NCBI GenBank assembly: GCA_021850555.1
Contig: JAJZLX010000111.1
Coordinates: forward strand, 1 to 15,106
DNA from: Pseudomonadota bacterium
GTDB lineage: Bacteria > Pseudomonadota > Gammaproteobacteria > Steroidobacterales > Steroidobacteraceae
Length of the DNA stretch: 15,106 bases
Direction of reading: 5' to 3'
Positions 1 through 7,721 of the stretch are shown piece by piece (position 1 is the stretch's first letter; each line of letters starts with the position of its first letter). A program made the position numbers and the translations under genes. The notes beneath the pieces are model-generated. The model searched no databases and was not told the DNA's origin. It saw nothing but the letters and a program-made list of their open reading frames with translations.

Positions 1-139
1 CGTGAAAGTCGCACCCGGCCGCGCCGGCGACGCCGTAGTGGCTGTCGAGGCTGCCGAGCAGCTCCAGAAGCTCCCGTGCGGCGAGCTCGCGCTCGCGCCG
101 GTAGGCGTGATACTCGAAGCGCCCCAGATCAAAAGCCAT
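1..139 (-). CDS. Unrecognised protein, N-terminal 46 codons only (runs off the left edge)
   Basis: The frame opens with ATG at 139-137, preceded by a good GAGGAG ribosome site, and stays open to the window edge. It begins MAFDLGRFEYHAYRRERE and continues with a charged, helix-prone stretch rich in Arg, Glu and Leu, then a Gly/Ala-rich segment ending near CDFH. There is no signal peptide and no membrane segment in the visible part. It starts 16 bp after the stop of the TpsB-like gene, so the two are probably cotranscribed. A TpsA exoprotein would be the expected partner, but this start lacks the export signal such proteins carry. I do not recognise the family, and function cannot be assigned from 46 residues. 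That it is a real gene is supported by its ribosome site, operon position and GC-rich codon use. Confidence 0.7.
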   Translation of the reverse strand, partial: MAFDLGRFEYHAYRRERELAARELLELLGSLDSHYGVAGAAGCDFH

Positions 140-155
140 ATCCGCTTCTCCTCGC

Positions 156-1796
156 TCAGAACTGCCACGCCACCGAGCCCAGCCAGCGGTTCTGCGCGCT
201 GCCGGGGGGGCGGTACAACGGTTGGGAGCTGCCGGGCAGCCGGTTGGCCCACACCACGCTCAAGGTCATCCCCCAGGGTGCCGCCCAATCGAGCCCCAAC
301 CCATAGCCCGCCCACACGTGATGGTTAGACAGGTTTGAATTCTCATAGCCCAGATTGGCCTGCCACGAGGGGTAGGGATGGGCGAGAAAGTCCCCGTTGG
401 CATAGTCGATGAACACCCCCGGGGCGAACACGTTCCCGCGCCACAGCAGCCGCTGACGCAATTCGACCGTCAACAGCACCCCGCGCGTCACGGACGCCTC
501 CGCCGCGCTGAACGCCCTCACCCCCGTGGGGCCGCCCACAGGCAGCTCCTCGTACGGATCGAGGTTGTGATCGCTCCACTGCCCACGCACGTTCCACAGC
601 GTGTACAGCCCCCCCTGGCCGAGATCCACCTTCGCGAGCGCGTTCCACATCACCTTGGTGAAGCGCCCGAGCACCCCGGTGGTGTCAGGCGCGGCAAGCC
701 GCTGCGAGACCTCGCCGCTCAGCACCGAGAGCGCCGCGCTCCAGGTGTCACCCCAGAGCACTTGGTTGCGCTCCCCCGAGTCTCCCGAAAGCGTCGCCTC
801 GGCGGCCACGATGCGCCTGGGAGCCGCCGCCGGCTGCCCGATCACCGTGAGCTTCGAGCGGGTCCACACTCCATCGAGCGACACTCTCCAGTCGCTGCCC
901 AACCCTCGAACCAGCGGGTAGCCGAGCCCCACCGCCGCCGTATCCGCCAGACCGCTCGCTTGCACCTGCGGTACGCTGTAGGTGGTGCGCGCACCGTTCA
1001 GATCCACGCGCATCCCTCGATACCCGAGCGGCAGCGACACTGCCAGGGCGCCTGTCGCCTCGTGCCGGTCCGTATCCTCGAACGAGCCCGTCCACACATC
1101 CCCCATATGCAGCAGGTTGTTCGCGCTCAGGCTCACTCCGGCGCGGTTCTGACCGCTTTGCGGCACCCCGTAGTTGTCCATGCTCACCGCGCCGGTCACC
1201 CGCGCCTCGCTCGCCGCGGCCGCAATCTGCACCGCCGTCTGCCCGAGCCCCACCCCGGCCGGTGTCAGTGTCAGGGGTGCAAGGCGCACCCCCGGGGTGT
1301 CCTGCAGCAGCAGCTGCGCCCGTTCCATCCCACGCTTCTTCAGTACGCAATCGCCGAGCCCGTTCGGACACAGCGCCTCGCGCGCCACGCGCCGCAACCG
1401 AGCGCTCGCCACGTGCGAGGTGTTGCTCTGGACACGCACCGCCCCCACGCGCCCCTCGAACACCCGGAACGTGAGATTCCCGGTGTGCTCAAAGCTCCGC
1501 CAGTCGCGCCGGGTGAGCACCACGAGCGCCACCAGATCCCCCGCCTGACGCAAGCGTACCGTTGCGGCGCGGGCCAGGGCCTGAGCCTGCGCCAGATCGA
1601 GCCGGCGGCCGCGCTGTGCGTGCAGCACTTCGCTCAGCACCGCGCGCATCCGCCGTTGAATGCGCCCGGACCAGCCCACTCGCCGCACGCTGGGCGACGC
1701 CGTGGCCGCCCGCGCCGGGATCACCGGGCCGAGCAGGCACGCCGCCACCACCCACACGAACGCCGCAACGCGCACGCGCGTGGCATATGAGTTCAT
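156..1796 (-). CDS. TpsB/FhaC/ShlB-family outer-membrane transporter (two-partner secretion)
   Basis: Predicted 546-residue outer-membrane protein of the Omp85 superfamily that would export a partner TpsA exoprotein across the outer membrane. The start at 1796 gives a clean signal peptide (residues 1-30, hydrophobic core then PARA before the cut) and has GGGGGA 6 bp upstream. The frame stays open to 1952, but that extension would bury the signal peptide. Residues about 110-185 resemble a POTRA domain (EGRVGAVRVQ). A Cys143/Cys150 pair lies within it. From about 195 the protein is a beta-barrel of alternating strands. LGYPLVRGLG (291-300) fits the ShlB family, and GGPTGVRAFSAAEAS (421-435) is the barrel-loop VRxF signature. 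The last residue is Phe (AWQF), the usual outer-membrane insertion signal. Length is normal for the family. No TpsA gene is visible, so the substrate is unknown. A haem or haemolysin activator annotation would be equivalent. Confidence 0.9.
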   Translation of the reverse strand: MNSYATRVRVAAFVWVVAACLLGPVIPARAATASPSVRRVGWSGRIQRRMRAVLSEVLHAQRGRRLDLAQAQALARAATVRLRQAGDLVALVVLTRRDWRSFEHTGNLTFRVFEGRVGAVRVQSNTSHVASARLRRVAREALCPNGLGDCVLKKRGMERAQLLLQDTPGVRLAPLTLTPAGVGLGQTAVQIAAAASEARVTGAVSMDNYGVPQSGQNRAGVSLSANNLLHMGDVWTGSFEDTDRHEATGALAVSLPLGYRGMRVDLNGARTTYSVPQVQASGLADTAAVGLGYPLVRGLGSDWRVSLDGVWTRSKLTVIGQPAAAPRRIVAAEATLSGDSGERNQVLWGDTWSAALSVLSGEVSQRLAAPDTTGVLGRFTKVMWNALAKVDLGQGGLYTLWNVRGQWSDHNLDPYEELPVGGPTGVRAFSAAEASVTRGVLLTVELRQRLLWRGNVFAPGVFIDYANGDFLAHPYPSWQANLGYENSNLSNHHVWAGYGLGLDWAAPWGMTLSVVWANRLPGSSQPLYRPPGSAQNRWLGSVAWQF

Positions 1797-2176
1797 CAAC
1801 CGTCCCCCAGCCCCAGGGCTGTGCATTATTAGACTTAATCCTAATTGGAGCGGGCGGTGGCGATTTGAGACGTGCGATCCATTTTTCAGTCGCCGGACGG
1901 GTGGAACATCACGCCTGTGCGCGAGTTCACGGAATTCCCGCAGCGGCGGCAATGCGCAAGGCGCGTCGCGGCGCCCAGGCCCGGAGTGTGCTAACGGCCC
2001 CCGCGGGCCTCAAGACGGTGAAGGGCTGCGGCCTTGCCAGCCGGGACTACCGCGCTCGCCCGCGAGTGTCGGACTGCAGTGAAATGCCCGGCGGCACGCG
2101 AGTGCGCGCACGCCTCATCGGGCTTACTCGCCGAGGCCGCGAACAGGCGGGCACGGAGTGCTCGAGTGAGCCGCCC
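1797..2176. other. Gene-free gap between tpsB-like gene and paaZ
   Basis: This 380-bp stretch separates the paaZ stop from the tpsB start, with both genes on the minus strand. Open frames through it have no ribosome site and no recognisable domain. The end next to tpsB (about 1820-1850) is unusually AT-rich for this window and is the likely promoter area for tpsB. The end next to paaZ should hold the paa terminator, but I see no convincing hairpin followed by a T run. A GGCCC/GGGCC stem at 1996-2009 lacks the T tract. Confidence 0.6.
1828..1845. promoter_or_regulatory. AT-rich partial palindrome upstream of tpsB (operator candidate)
   Basis: ATTAG (1828-1832) and CTAAT (1841-1845) form an inverted repeat around a TTAA centre (1835-1838), giving an 18-bp imperfect dyad with 14 of 18 positions symmetric. 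It lies 31 bp upstream of the tpsB start in an otherwise GC-rich gap. The position suits a repressor or activator site or promoter core. No regulator is identified. Confidence 0.35.
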
Positions 2177-4219
2177 TCAGGCGTCCGGCACAGCCTTCTC
2201 ACTGACCATCGTCAGCACATCGTAGGCTGCCACCGTCTCCCCCTCCTGGTTGGTGATCTGCGTGTCCCAGCGCACTTCCCCGTAGCCCTGGCCGATACGC
2301 AGCGATTTCTCCTTGCAGGTGAGACGCACCTTGATGCGATCGCCCGGCTTGACAGGCTTGGTGAAGCGCAGCCCGTCGATCCCGTAGTTGGCGAGCACCG
2401 GTCCAAGCGGCGGATCGACGAACAGCCCCGCCGCCGCCGAGATGAGCAGGTAGCCGTGTGCGACCCGGCCGCCGAAGATCGGATTGCGGCGAGCGGCCGC
2501 CTCGTCCGTGTGCGCATAGAAGCGATCACCGGAGAGCTGCGCGAACCGCTCGATGTCCTCCTCGGTCACCTCCCGCTGCCCCGAGTTGAAGGTATCGCCT
2601 ATCTTCAGCTCCCCGAAGGGCTTGCGGAACGGGTGCGCGCCGGGATCAAGTTGGCGCGAGCCCTTCACCCAACGTCCGGTGACGGCCGTCAACACCTCGG
2701 GGGTGCCCTGCACCGCCGTGCGCTGCATGTAGTGCAGCACGCCGCGAATGCCCCCCAATTCCTCTCCGCCGCCGGCGCGTCCCGGCCCGCCGTGGACCAG
2801 ATGCGGGAGCGGGGAGCCGTGACCGGTGGATTCCTTGGCGCAGTGCCGGTTGACCACCAGCACGCGCCCGTGCAAGGGAGCGAGCCCGAGCACCAGGCGC
2901 GCTGCGATCGGCTCCTCGGCGGTGAACACCGAGCCCACCAGGCTGCCGGCGCCGCGGCGGGCGAGCGCGATCGCCTCCTCGAGGCTCGCATACGGCACCA
3001 CGGTGCTCACCGGACCGAAGGCCTCGACCTCGTGGATCGCCTTCGCCCCGGCGGCATCCTTGCAAAAGAGCAACGTGGGAGCAAGAAACGCGCCCCGATC
3101 GGCATCGGCTCCGGCAGGCGAGAGCTTTCCGTCACCGCCATAAACGACGTCGGTCTCACGCTCGAGCTTCGAGACCTGCTCGAGCACCTCGCGCCGCTGG
3201 GCGAGCGAGGCCACCGGCCCCATCCTCACCTGCTCCTGGCGCGGGTTGCCGACGACGACCTTGCCCAGGGCCGCGCGCAACGCCTCGATGACCGCACTTG
3301 CCTGGGCGGCCGGTACGATGGCTTTGCGGATCGCGGTGCACTTCTGGCCCGCCTTGGCCGTCATCTCGCGCGTCACCTCGCGGATGAACAAGTCGAACTC
3401 CGGGGTGCCCGCCGCCGCGTCCGGCCCCAGGATGCAGGAGTTGAGCGAGTCGGTCTCGGCGGTGAAGCGCACCGAGTGATCCACCACGGCCGGATGCGTA
3501 CGGAGCCTGCGTGCCGTGGAGGCCGAGCCGGTGAAGGCGACGACGTCCTGGCAGCTCAGGTGATCAAACAGGTCGCCGACGCCGCCGCAGATGAGCTGCA
3601 CCGAGCCCTCCGGCAACAGTGCCGAATCGATGACGCGCCGGAAGGCGAGCTCGGTGAGGTAGGCGGTCGCGGTGGCCGGCTTGACGATCGCCGGCACACC
3701 CGCGAGCAGCGCCGGGGCGAGCTTCTCGAGCATGCCCCAGACCGGGAAGTTGAAGGCATTGATGTGCACCGCCGCCCCCTCGAGTGGGACGTGAATGTGC
3801 TGGCCCAGGAATCCGCCGGACTTCGACAGCACCTCCACGGCGCCATCGACATGCACGTGACCGTCCGGCAGCTCCTTCATTCCCTTGCTGGCGTACGCGA
3901 ACAGCGTGCCGATGCCCCCGTCGATGTCGATCCAGGAATCGGACTTGGTCGCGCCGGTGGCATACGAGAGGGCGTAGAGCTCCTCTTTGTGCTCGGTCAG
4001 GTGCCTGGCGAGCCCCTTCAGCAGCGCGGCGCGCTCGTGAAAGGTGAGGCGACGGAGATTCGGTCCGCCGACCCCGCGCGCGTGATCGAGCATGGAGGCG
4101 AAGTCGAGGCCTTCGCTCGTGGCGCTCGCGATGACCTCGCCGGTGGTGGCGTCACGAAGCGCAGTGGCGTTGCCGGCGCCCGAGAGCCATCTGCCGGCGA
4201 TGAAGCTTTGTAGCTGCAT
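2177..4219 (-). CDS. paaZ: PaaZ: bifunctional oxepin-CoA hydrolase / 3-oxo-5,6-dehydrosuberyl-CoA semialdehyde dehydrogenase
   Basis: Cytoplasmic fusion enzyme of the phenylacetyl-CoA pathway. Its C-terminal MaoC-type hydratase opens oxepin-CoA, and its N-terminal aldehyde dehydrogenase oxidises the reactive semialdehyde. ATG at 4219 gives 680 residues, close to E. coli PaaZ (681), and its N-terminus MQLQSFIAGRW aligns with that protein. A TTG at 4231 would add four residues. The dehydrogenase part spans about 1-510 with nucleophile Cys294 in AGQKCTAIR and general-base Glu255 in AETDSLN. The hydratase domain spans about 530-680 with the Asp565/His570 dyad in SGDRFYAHTDEAA. All catalytic residues are present, so both activities are expected. 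It is the last gene of the paa operon, 50 bp after paaG. The ribosome site is weak. The annotation is secure. Confidence 0.97.
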   Translation of the reverse strand: MQLQSFIAGRWLSGAGNATALRDATTGEVIASATSEGLDFASMLDHARGVGGPNLRRLTFHERAALLKGLARHLTEHKEELYALSYATGATKSDSWIDIDGGIGTLFAYASKGMKELPDGHVHVDGAVEVLSKSGGFLGQHIHVPLEGAAVHINAFNFPVWGMLEKLAPALLAGVPAIVKPATATAYLTELAFRRVIDSALLPEGSVQLICGGVGDLFDHLSCQDVVAFTGSASTARRLRTHPAVVDHSVRFTAETDSLNSCILGPDAAAGTPEFDLFIREVTREMTAKAGQKCTAIRKAIVPAAQASAVIEALRAALGKVVVGNPRQEQVRMGPVASLAQRREVLEQVSKLERETDVVYGGDGKLSPAGADADRGAFLAPTLLFCKDAAGAKAIHEVEAFGPVSTVVPYASLEEAIALARRGAGSLVGSVFTAEEPIAARLVLGLAPLHGRVLVVNRHCAKESTGHGSPLPHLVHGGPGRAGGGEELGGIRGVLHYMQRTAVQGTPEVLTAVTGRWVKGSRQLDPGAHPFRKPFGELKIGDTFNSGQREVTEEDIERFAQLSGDRFYAHTDEAAARRNPIFGGRVAHGYLLISAAAGLFVDPPLGPVLANYGIDGLRFTKPVKPGDRIKVRLTCKEKSLRIGQGYGEVRWDTQITNQEGETVAAYDVLTMVSEKAVPDA

Positions 4220-4269
4220 GGGGTTGCCCAATGTAGTAATGAAGGCGGCGCGCTTTGTCTCGAAGTCCC

Positions 4270-5058
4270 TTATCGGCCGGTAAATCTCGGCTCCCGCTTC
4301 TGCAGGAAAGCGGCCACCCCTTCGGCGTAGTCGGCGCCGAAGCCGAGCTCGCGCTGATAATCGCGCTCCACATCGAGCTGCTGCTCGAGCGTGCGACCCC
4401 AGCCTTCGTGCATCGCCTGCTTCGTTCGCGCCAGCGCGCCCGTCGGCGCGCTGGCGAGCCGGCGCGCGAGCATGTCCACTTCGCCCGCGAAGTCCTCGTC
4501 ATCGATGCAGCGCCAGATGAGGCCCCAGTCGGCCGCCTGCCCGGCCGCGAGCTGCTCGCCGAGCATCGCGAGCCCCATGGCGCGCGCCTGACCGAGGAGT
4601 CGTGGCAAAAGCCACGTGCCGCCGGAATCGGGCACCAGGCCGATGCGGGAGAACGCCTGCACGAAGCTCGCCGAGCGCGCCGCCACGACGAGGTCACAGG
4701 CGAGCGCGAGGTTAGCCCCGGCACCGGCGGCGACCCCGTTGACCGCCGCGATGACCGGCAGCGGCAGGCGATGCAGGGCGAGCACCAGGGGCTTGTAGTT
4801 GCGCTCGATCGACTCGCCGAGATCCGCCGGTGCGCCCCCGGGCGCCACGGTGCGCTCCCCGAGATCCTGCCCCGCGCAGAAGGCGCGCCCCGCCCCCGTG
4901 ATGAGGAGCACGCGGGCGGAACCGGCCTGCACCGTCGAAATCGCATCTCTCAACTCCGCGTGCATCTCGGCGTTGAGGCTGTTCAGACGCTGCGGCCGGT
5001 TCAGCGTGAGCCGGGCGATGCCGTCCGTCATCTCGAAGAGGATCGTCTTATAACTCAT
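4270..5058 (-). CDS. paaG: PaaG: 1,2-epoxyphenylacetyl-CoA isomerase (crotonase family)
   Basis: Converts the ring 1,2-epoxide of phenylacetyl-CoA to the seven-membered oxepin-CoA, the substrate of PaaZ. The ATG at 5058 gives 262 residues, the E. coli PaaG length. It has GAGGG at a proper 7-bp distance, whereas the GTG one codon earlier at 5061 sits too close. Crotonase hallmarks are present: LTLNRPQRLNSLNAEMHAEL near 18-37, FCAGQDL at 60-66, the oxyanion-hole region NGVAAGAGANLALACD at 107-122, and the acidic catalytic position Asp144 in GLVPDSGGTWLLP. The ending QKREPRFTGR closely matches PaaG proteins rather than generic hydratases such as PaaF. It lies 18 bp downstream of paaE and 50 bp upstream of paaZ, so it is cotranscribed. 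Confidence 0.96.
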   Translation of the reverse strand: MSYKTILFEMTDGIARLTLNRPQRLNSLNAEMHAELRDAISTVQAGSARVLLITGAGRAFCAGQDLGERTVAPGGAPADLGESIERNYKPLVLALHRLPLPVIAAVNGVAAGAGANLALACDLVVAARSASFVQAFSRIGLVPDSGGTWLLPRLLGQARAMGLAMLGEQLAAGQAADWGLIWRCIDDEDFAGEVDMLARRLASAPTGALARTKQAMHEGWGRTLEQQLDVERDYQRELGFGADYAEGVAAFLQKREPRFTGR

Positions 5059-5076
5059 CACGAGTCCCTCGCCGCG

Positions 5077-6150
5077 TCATTTCTCATCGTAATCGAGCTC
5101 GAGCTCCGCCGTCTTGCAACGCGACTGGCACGCAAGCACATAACCCTGCTCGACCTCCCAGTCCTCGAGCGCGTAGTTCTGCATCATCTCGACCTCACCG
5201 CGCAGCACCTTCGTACGGCACGTCGAGCACACGCCCGAGCGGCAGGAGAACGGCAGATCGAGCCCGGCGCGCTCGGCCGCATCGAGCACGGTCTGCTCCC
5301 CGATCCTCATGGTGAAGGAGCGGCGCCGTCCGTCGAGCGTGACCGTCACTTGCGCAAGTCCCGCCGCCTCGGGGCTTGCCTTCGCGTCCGCGGGCCTCGC
5401 CGCGGCCTCACCGGCAGCAGCCGCCGCGAAGTGCTCGATCCTGATTCGATCCGCCGGCACGCCGAGCTCGGCGAGCGCGCCGGAAACCGTCGCGGCCATC
5501 TCGCCGGGGCCGCAAAGGAAGTACTCCGCCACCGCCTGAGGCACGAAGAACGCGCCGCTCAGCTCCCTCACCTTGTCCGCATCGAGCCGGCCGTTGTAGA
5601 GCGCGACTTCCTGCGGCTCGCGGCTCATGAGGAAGTGCAGCGACAGCCGATCCGGGTAGCGGTCCTTCAGCCCCTTGAGCTCCTCGAGGCCCATGGTGCG
5701 CGCGGCGCTGCGATTGCCGTAGAAGACGATCATGTGCCCACCGGCGCCGAGCACGCCGCGCGCGACCGAGAGCACCGGCGTGATGCCGCTGCCGGCGGCG
5801 AAGGCCACGCGAACCCCCGTGCCGAGGGGCCCGGCGTGCGGGGTGAAGCTGCCGTTGGGCGCGAGCGCCTCGAGAGTCTGCCCGGCGCGCAGTCGTGAGA
5901 GAAACCCCGACATGCGCCCGCCCGGCTGCACCCGCGCCAGGATGCGCAGCGGCCGCTCCTGCGGAGCGTTGATCAGGGAGTAGGTCCGCCGGATCTCCTC
6001 CCCGTCGATCATCGCGCGCAGCACGATGTGCTGGCCGGGCCTGGCGGAAAATGCCTCCTCGAGCTCGGAGGGCACCGCGAGCGCGACGCTCAGCGCGTCC
6101 TCGGCCTCGGGCTGCGCCTGCGTCACGCGCAGGGAGTGGAATTTCAACAT
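5077..6150 (-). CDS. paaE: PaaE: NAD(P)H-dependent reductase subunit of phenylacetyl-CoA epoxidase
   Basis: Electron-transfer subunit passing electrons from NAD(P)H through FAD and a 2Fe-2S cluster to the di-iron centre of PaaA. It has 357 residues, normal for PaaE. The ferredoxin-reductase part (about 1-240) shows the flavin motif RTYS (55-58), the nucleotide-binding GSGITP (120-125) and CGPGEM (213-218). An Ala-rich linker at about 241-266 leads to a plant-type ferredoxin domain with cluster ligands Cys303, Cys308, Cys311 and Cys341 (CRSGVCSTC plus LACQSRC). The ATG at 6150 has an AGG ribosome site and starts 7 bp after the paaD stop. The gene order and the C-terminal ferredoxin separate it from phenol-hydroxylase reductases. 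Confidence 0.96.
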   Translation of the reverse strand: MLKFHSLRVTQAQPEAEDALSVALAVPSELEEAFSARPGQHIVLRAMIDGEEIRRTYSLINAPQERPLRILARVQPGGRMSGFLSRLRAGQTLEALAPNGSFTPHAGPLGTGVRVAFAAGSGITPVLSVARGVLGAGGHMIVFYGNRSAARTMGLEELKGLKDRYPDRLSLHFLMSREPQEVALYNGRLDADKVRELSGAFFVPQAVAEYFLCGPGEMAATVSGALAELGVPADRIRIEHFAAAAAGEAAARPADAKASPEAAGLAQVTVTLDGRRRSFTMRIGEQTVLDAAERAGLDLPFSCRSGVCSTCRTKVLRGEVEMMQNYALEDWEVEQGYVLACQSRCKTAELELDYDEK

Positions 6151-6157
6151 GCGGGAC

Positions 6158-6646
6158 CTAGATGCATTTGAAGGTGTCGAAGGGCTCGAGACAGGCGCTG
6201 CAGCGGTAGTGCGCCTTGCAGGGCGTGGACCCGAACTCGCTCAATCGCTCCACCGACTCACTGGCGCAGCGCGGGCACGCGATGCGCCCCGAGGGCGTGC
6301 GCTCGACCGCGATGCCGTACGCTTCGAGCTTTCGCCGCCCCTCCTCGCTCAGCCACTCGGTGCTCCAGGCCGGCCACAACACCGTCTCCAGCACGACACC
6401 GGCGAGGCCCTGGCCGACGAGCGCCTCGCGGATCGACCTGTGGATCAACTCCGTGGCCGGACAGCCCGAGTAGGTCGGCGTGATGCCGACATGCACCCGC
6501 CCTTCCTCCCCCAGTCTGACGTGACGCACGATGCCGAGGTCGACGACGCTGACCACCGGAATCTCCGGGTCCATCACCGTCTCGAGCGCTTGCCAGACCC
6601 GTCGCACGAGCGGCTGCGCCCCCGGTGATCGAGCAGCGGCTACCAT
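6158..6646 (-). CDS. paaD: PaaD: MIP18/DUF59-type iron-sulfur assembly factor for the epoxidase
   Basis: Small protein required for the active epoxidase, thought to help mature the iron centres; it is not a catalytic subunit. The start at 6646 (ATG, GGGGG upstream) gives 162 residues, the usual PaaD size. The same frame is open further upstream, but that part overlaps paaC and is not homologous. A MIP18 domain (about 12-95) has MDPEIPVVSVVDLGIV and the conserved cysteine Cys62 in TPTYSGCPA. The C-terminal zinc-ribbon-like tail carries Cys124, Cys127, Cys143, Cys149, Cys152 and Cys161 around FGSTPCKAHYRC and EPFDTFKC, as in E. coli PaaD. Its start overlaps the paaC end by 7 bp, suggesting translational coupling. 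Confidence 0.96.
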   Translation of the reverse strand: MVAAARSPGAQPLVRRVWQALETVMDPEIPVVSVVDLGIVRHVRLGEEGRVHVGITPTYSGCPATELIHRSIREALVGQGLAGVVLETVLWPAWSTEWLSEEGRRKLEAYGIAVERTPSGRIACPRCASESVERLSEFGSTPCKAHYRCSACLEPFDTFKCI

Positions 6647-7428
6647 GTCGCCCCCGGGTGGGCGCGCTGCAGGTGCTGCATCTCGGTGAGCAGGTGTCCC
6701 AGGTGCTCGCTGTGCACACCGCACTTGCCGAGCCACGGGAAATACGCCGGCGGCGGCTGCCGCAGCGTAGCCTCCTCGAGCGCCGCGGCGACTCTTGCCT
6801 CCCAGCGGCTGCGGATCACCGCCAGGGGCGGGGCGATGCCGTGGGAGGCCATGTGCGCATCGAGGGCATCGGGCGTGAGCAGCTCGCCGGTGAATCGCCA
6901 CAGCTCATCGAGCGCGGCCTGCGCGCGGGCGTGGCTCTCCTCGGTTCCATCACCCAGGCGCACGAGCCACCCGCAGCTGAAGCGCCAGTGGTAGCGGCAC
7001 TCCTTCATCGCCTTGGCGGCGATGTTGGCGAGCTGCTCGTCCGTCGAGCCGATGAGGCTGTGGTAGAGCTCGACTTGCCACGCATCGAGCAGTGCCTGGC
7101 GCACGATCGTCTGGCCGAAATCCCCGTTCGGCTGCTCGGCGAGCGTGACGTTGAGGAACTCCGGCGCATCGCGCAGGAAGGCGAGCTGGTCCTCGTCGCG
7201 GCCCCGCCCCTCGACCTGCCCGGCGTAGGCGAGCAGCAGCCGCGCCTGGCCGATCAGATCGAGCGTGATGTTGCCGAGCGCCAGATCCTCCTCGAGCGTG
7301 GGCGCATGGCCCACCCATTCGCTCAGGCGCTGGCCGAGCACGAGGCTGGTGTCGGCAAGGCGCAGCAGGTAGCGGAAGCGCTCTTCGGCCGACACCGCCC
7401 CCGAGTTGCATTCGGCCGCGATGGTCAT
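6640..7428 (-). CDS. paaC: PaaC: structural subunit of phenylacetyl-CoA epoxidase
   Basis: Ferritin-like helical partner of the catalytic PaaA; the PaaA-PaaC pair forms the core of the epoxidase. It has 262 residues, close to the family norm. Recognisable blocks include RLADTSLVLGQRLSEWVG near 23-40, NITLDLIGQARLLLAYAG near 53-70, the paired helices around ALLDAWQVELYH and AKAMKECRYHWRF, and the C-terminal GKCGVHSEHLGHLLTEMQ. PaaC keeps the di-iron fold but in this family is not the catalytic subunit. The ATG at 7428 overlaps the paaB stop in an ATGA junction. The end overlaps paaD by 7 bp. Together these imply coupled, near-stoichiometric translation. Confidence 0.96.
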   Translation of the reverse strand: MTIAAECNSGAVSAEERFRYLLRLADTSLVLGQRLSEWVGHAPTLEEDLALGNITLDLIGQARLLLAYAGQVEGRGRDEDQLAFLRDAPEFLNVTLAEQPNGDFGQTIVRQALLDAWQVELYHSLIGSTDEQLANIAAKAMKECRYHWRFSCGWLVRLGDGTEESHARAQAALDELWRFTGELLTPDALDAHMASHGIAPPLAVIRSRWEARVAAALEEATLRQPPPAYFPWLGKCGVHSEHLGHLLTEMQHLQRAHPGATW

Positions 7429-7709
7429 ATGTTCTTGACGTCTTCCGGGATGCTGTAGAAGGTCGGGTGCCGGTACACCTTGTCGCGGGCCGGCTCGAAC
7501 ATCGCCTCCGCCTCCTCGGGGTCCGATGCGACGATGTCGCTCGAGCGCACCACCCAGATACTCACGCCCTCCAGGCGGCGGGTGTAGGCGTCGCGCGCGT
7601 GCTCGAGCGCCATGCGCGCATCGGCGGCGTGCAGGCTGCCGACGTGCTTGTGCTCGAGGCCCGAGCGCGCGCGGATGAAAACCTCGTAGAGTACCCAGTC
7701 TTCGTTCAT
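7425..7709 (-). CDS. paaB: PaaB: small subunit of phenylacetyl-CoA epoxidase
   Basis: A 94-residue subunit, matching the roughly 95-residue family, needed for the complete epoxidase and thought to bridge or stabilise PaaA-PaaC assemblies. The sequence opens MNEDWVLYEVFIRARSGLEH. It holds the family block HKHVGSLHAADARMALEHAR and ends with DKVYRHPTFYSIPEDVKNI. It has no cofactor motif, as expected. The ATG at 7709 lies 12 bp after the paaA stop, with a GAGGA element about 10 bp upstream. The TGA overlaps the paaC ATG by 4 bp. Confidence 0.96.
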   Translation of the reverse strand: MNEDWVLYEVFIRARSGLEHKHVGSLHAADARMALEHARDAYTRRLEGVSIWVVRSSDIVASDPEEAEAMFEPARDKVYRHPTFYSIPEDVKNI

Positions 7710-7721
7710 GACCCGTGATCC

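Noticed and set aside
378..1790. 470-codon plus-strand open frame opposite tpsB
   Set aside because: His/Arg/Pro-rich product of the GC-skewed third codon positions; the minus-strand TpsB has signal peptide, POTRA and barrel features.
1797..1952. 52-residue N-terminal extension of the TpsB-like protein
   Set aside because: It would place the signal peptide internally. The ATG at 1796 has a good ribosome site and starts the leader exactly.
1996..2009. GGCCC-CCGC-GGGCC hairpin as terminator of the paa operon
   Set aside because: There is no T run in either direction and it is about 170 bp from the paaZ stop. Such stems are expected by chance at this GC content.
1562..4213. 883-codon plus-strand open frame opposite paaZ and tpsB
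   Set aside because: It is a mirror of GC-rich codon use in paaZ, which has full catalytic motifs. The antisense product is Arg/His/Gly-rich with no domain, and it crosses the intergenic gap.
4255..5898. 547-codon plus-strand open frame opposite paaG and paaE
   Set aside because: Antisense shadow. Both minus-strand genes match known families over their whole length.
6647..6901. 85-residue upstream extension of PaaD
   Set aside because: It lies inside paaC in another frame and has no PaaD similarity. Length and ribosome site favour 6646.
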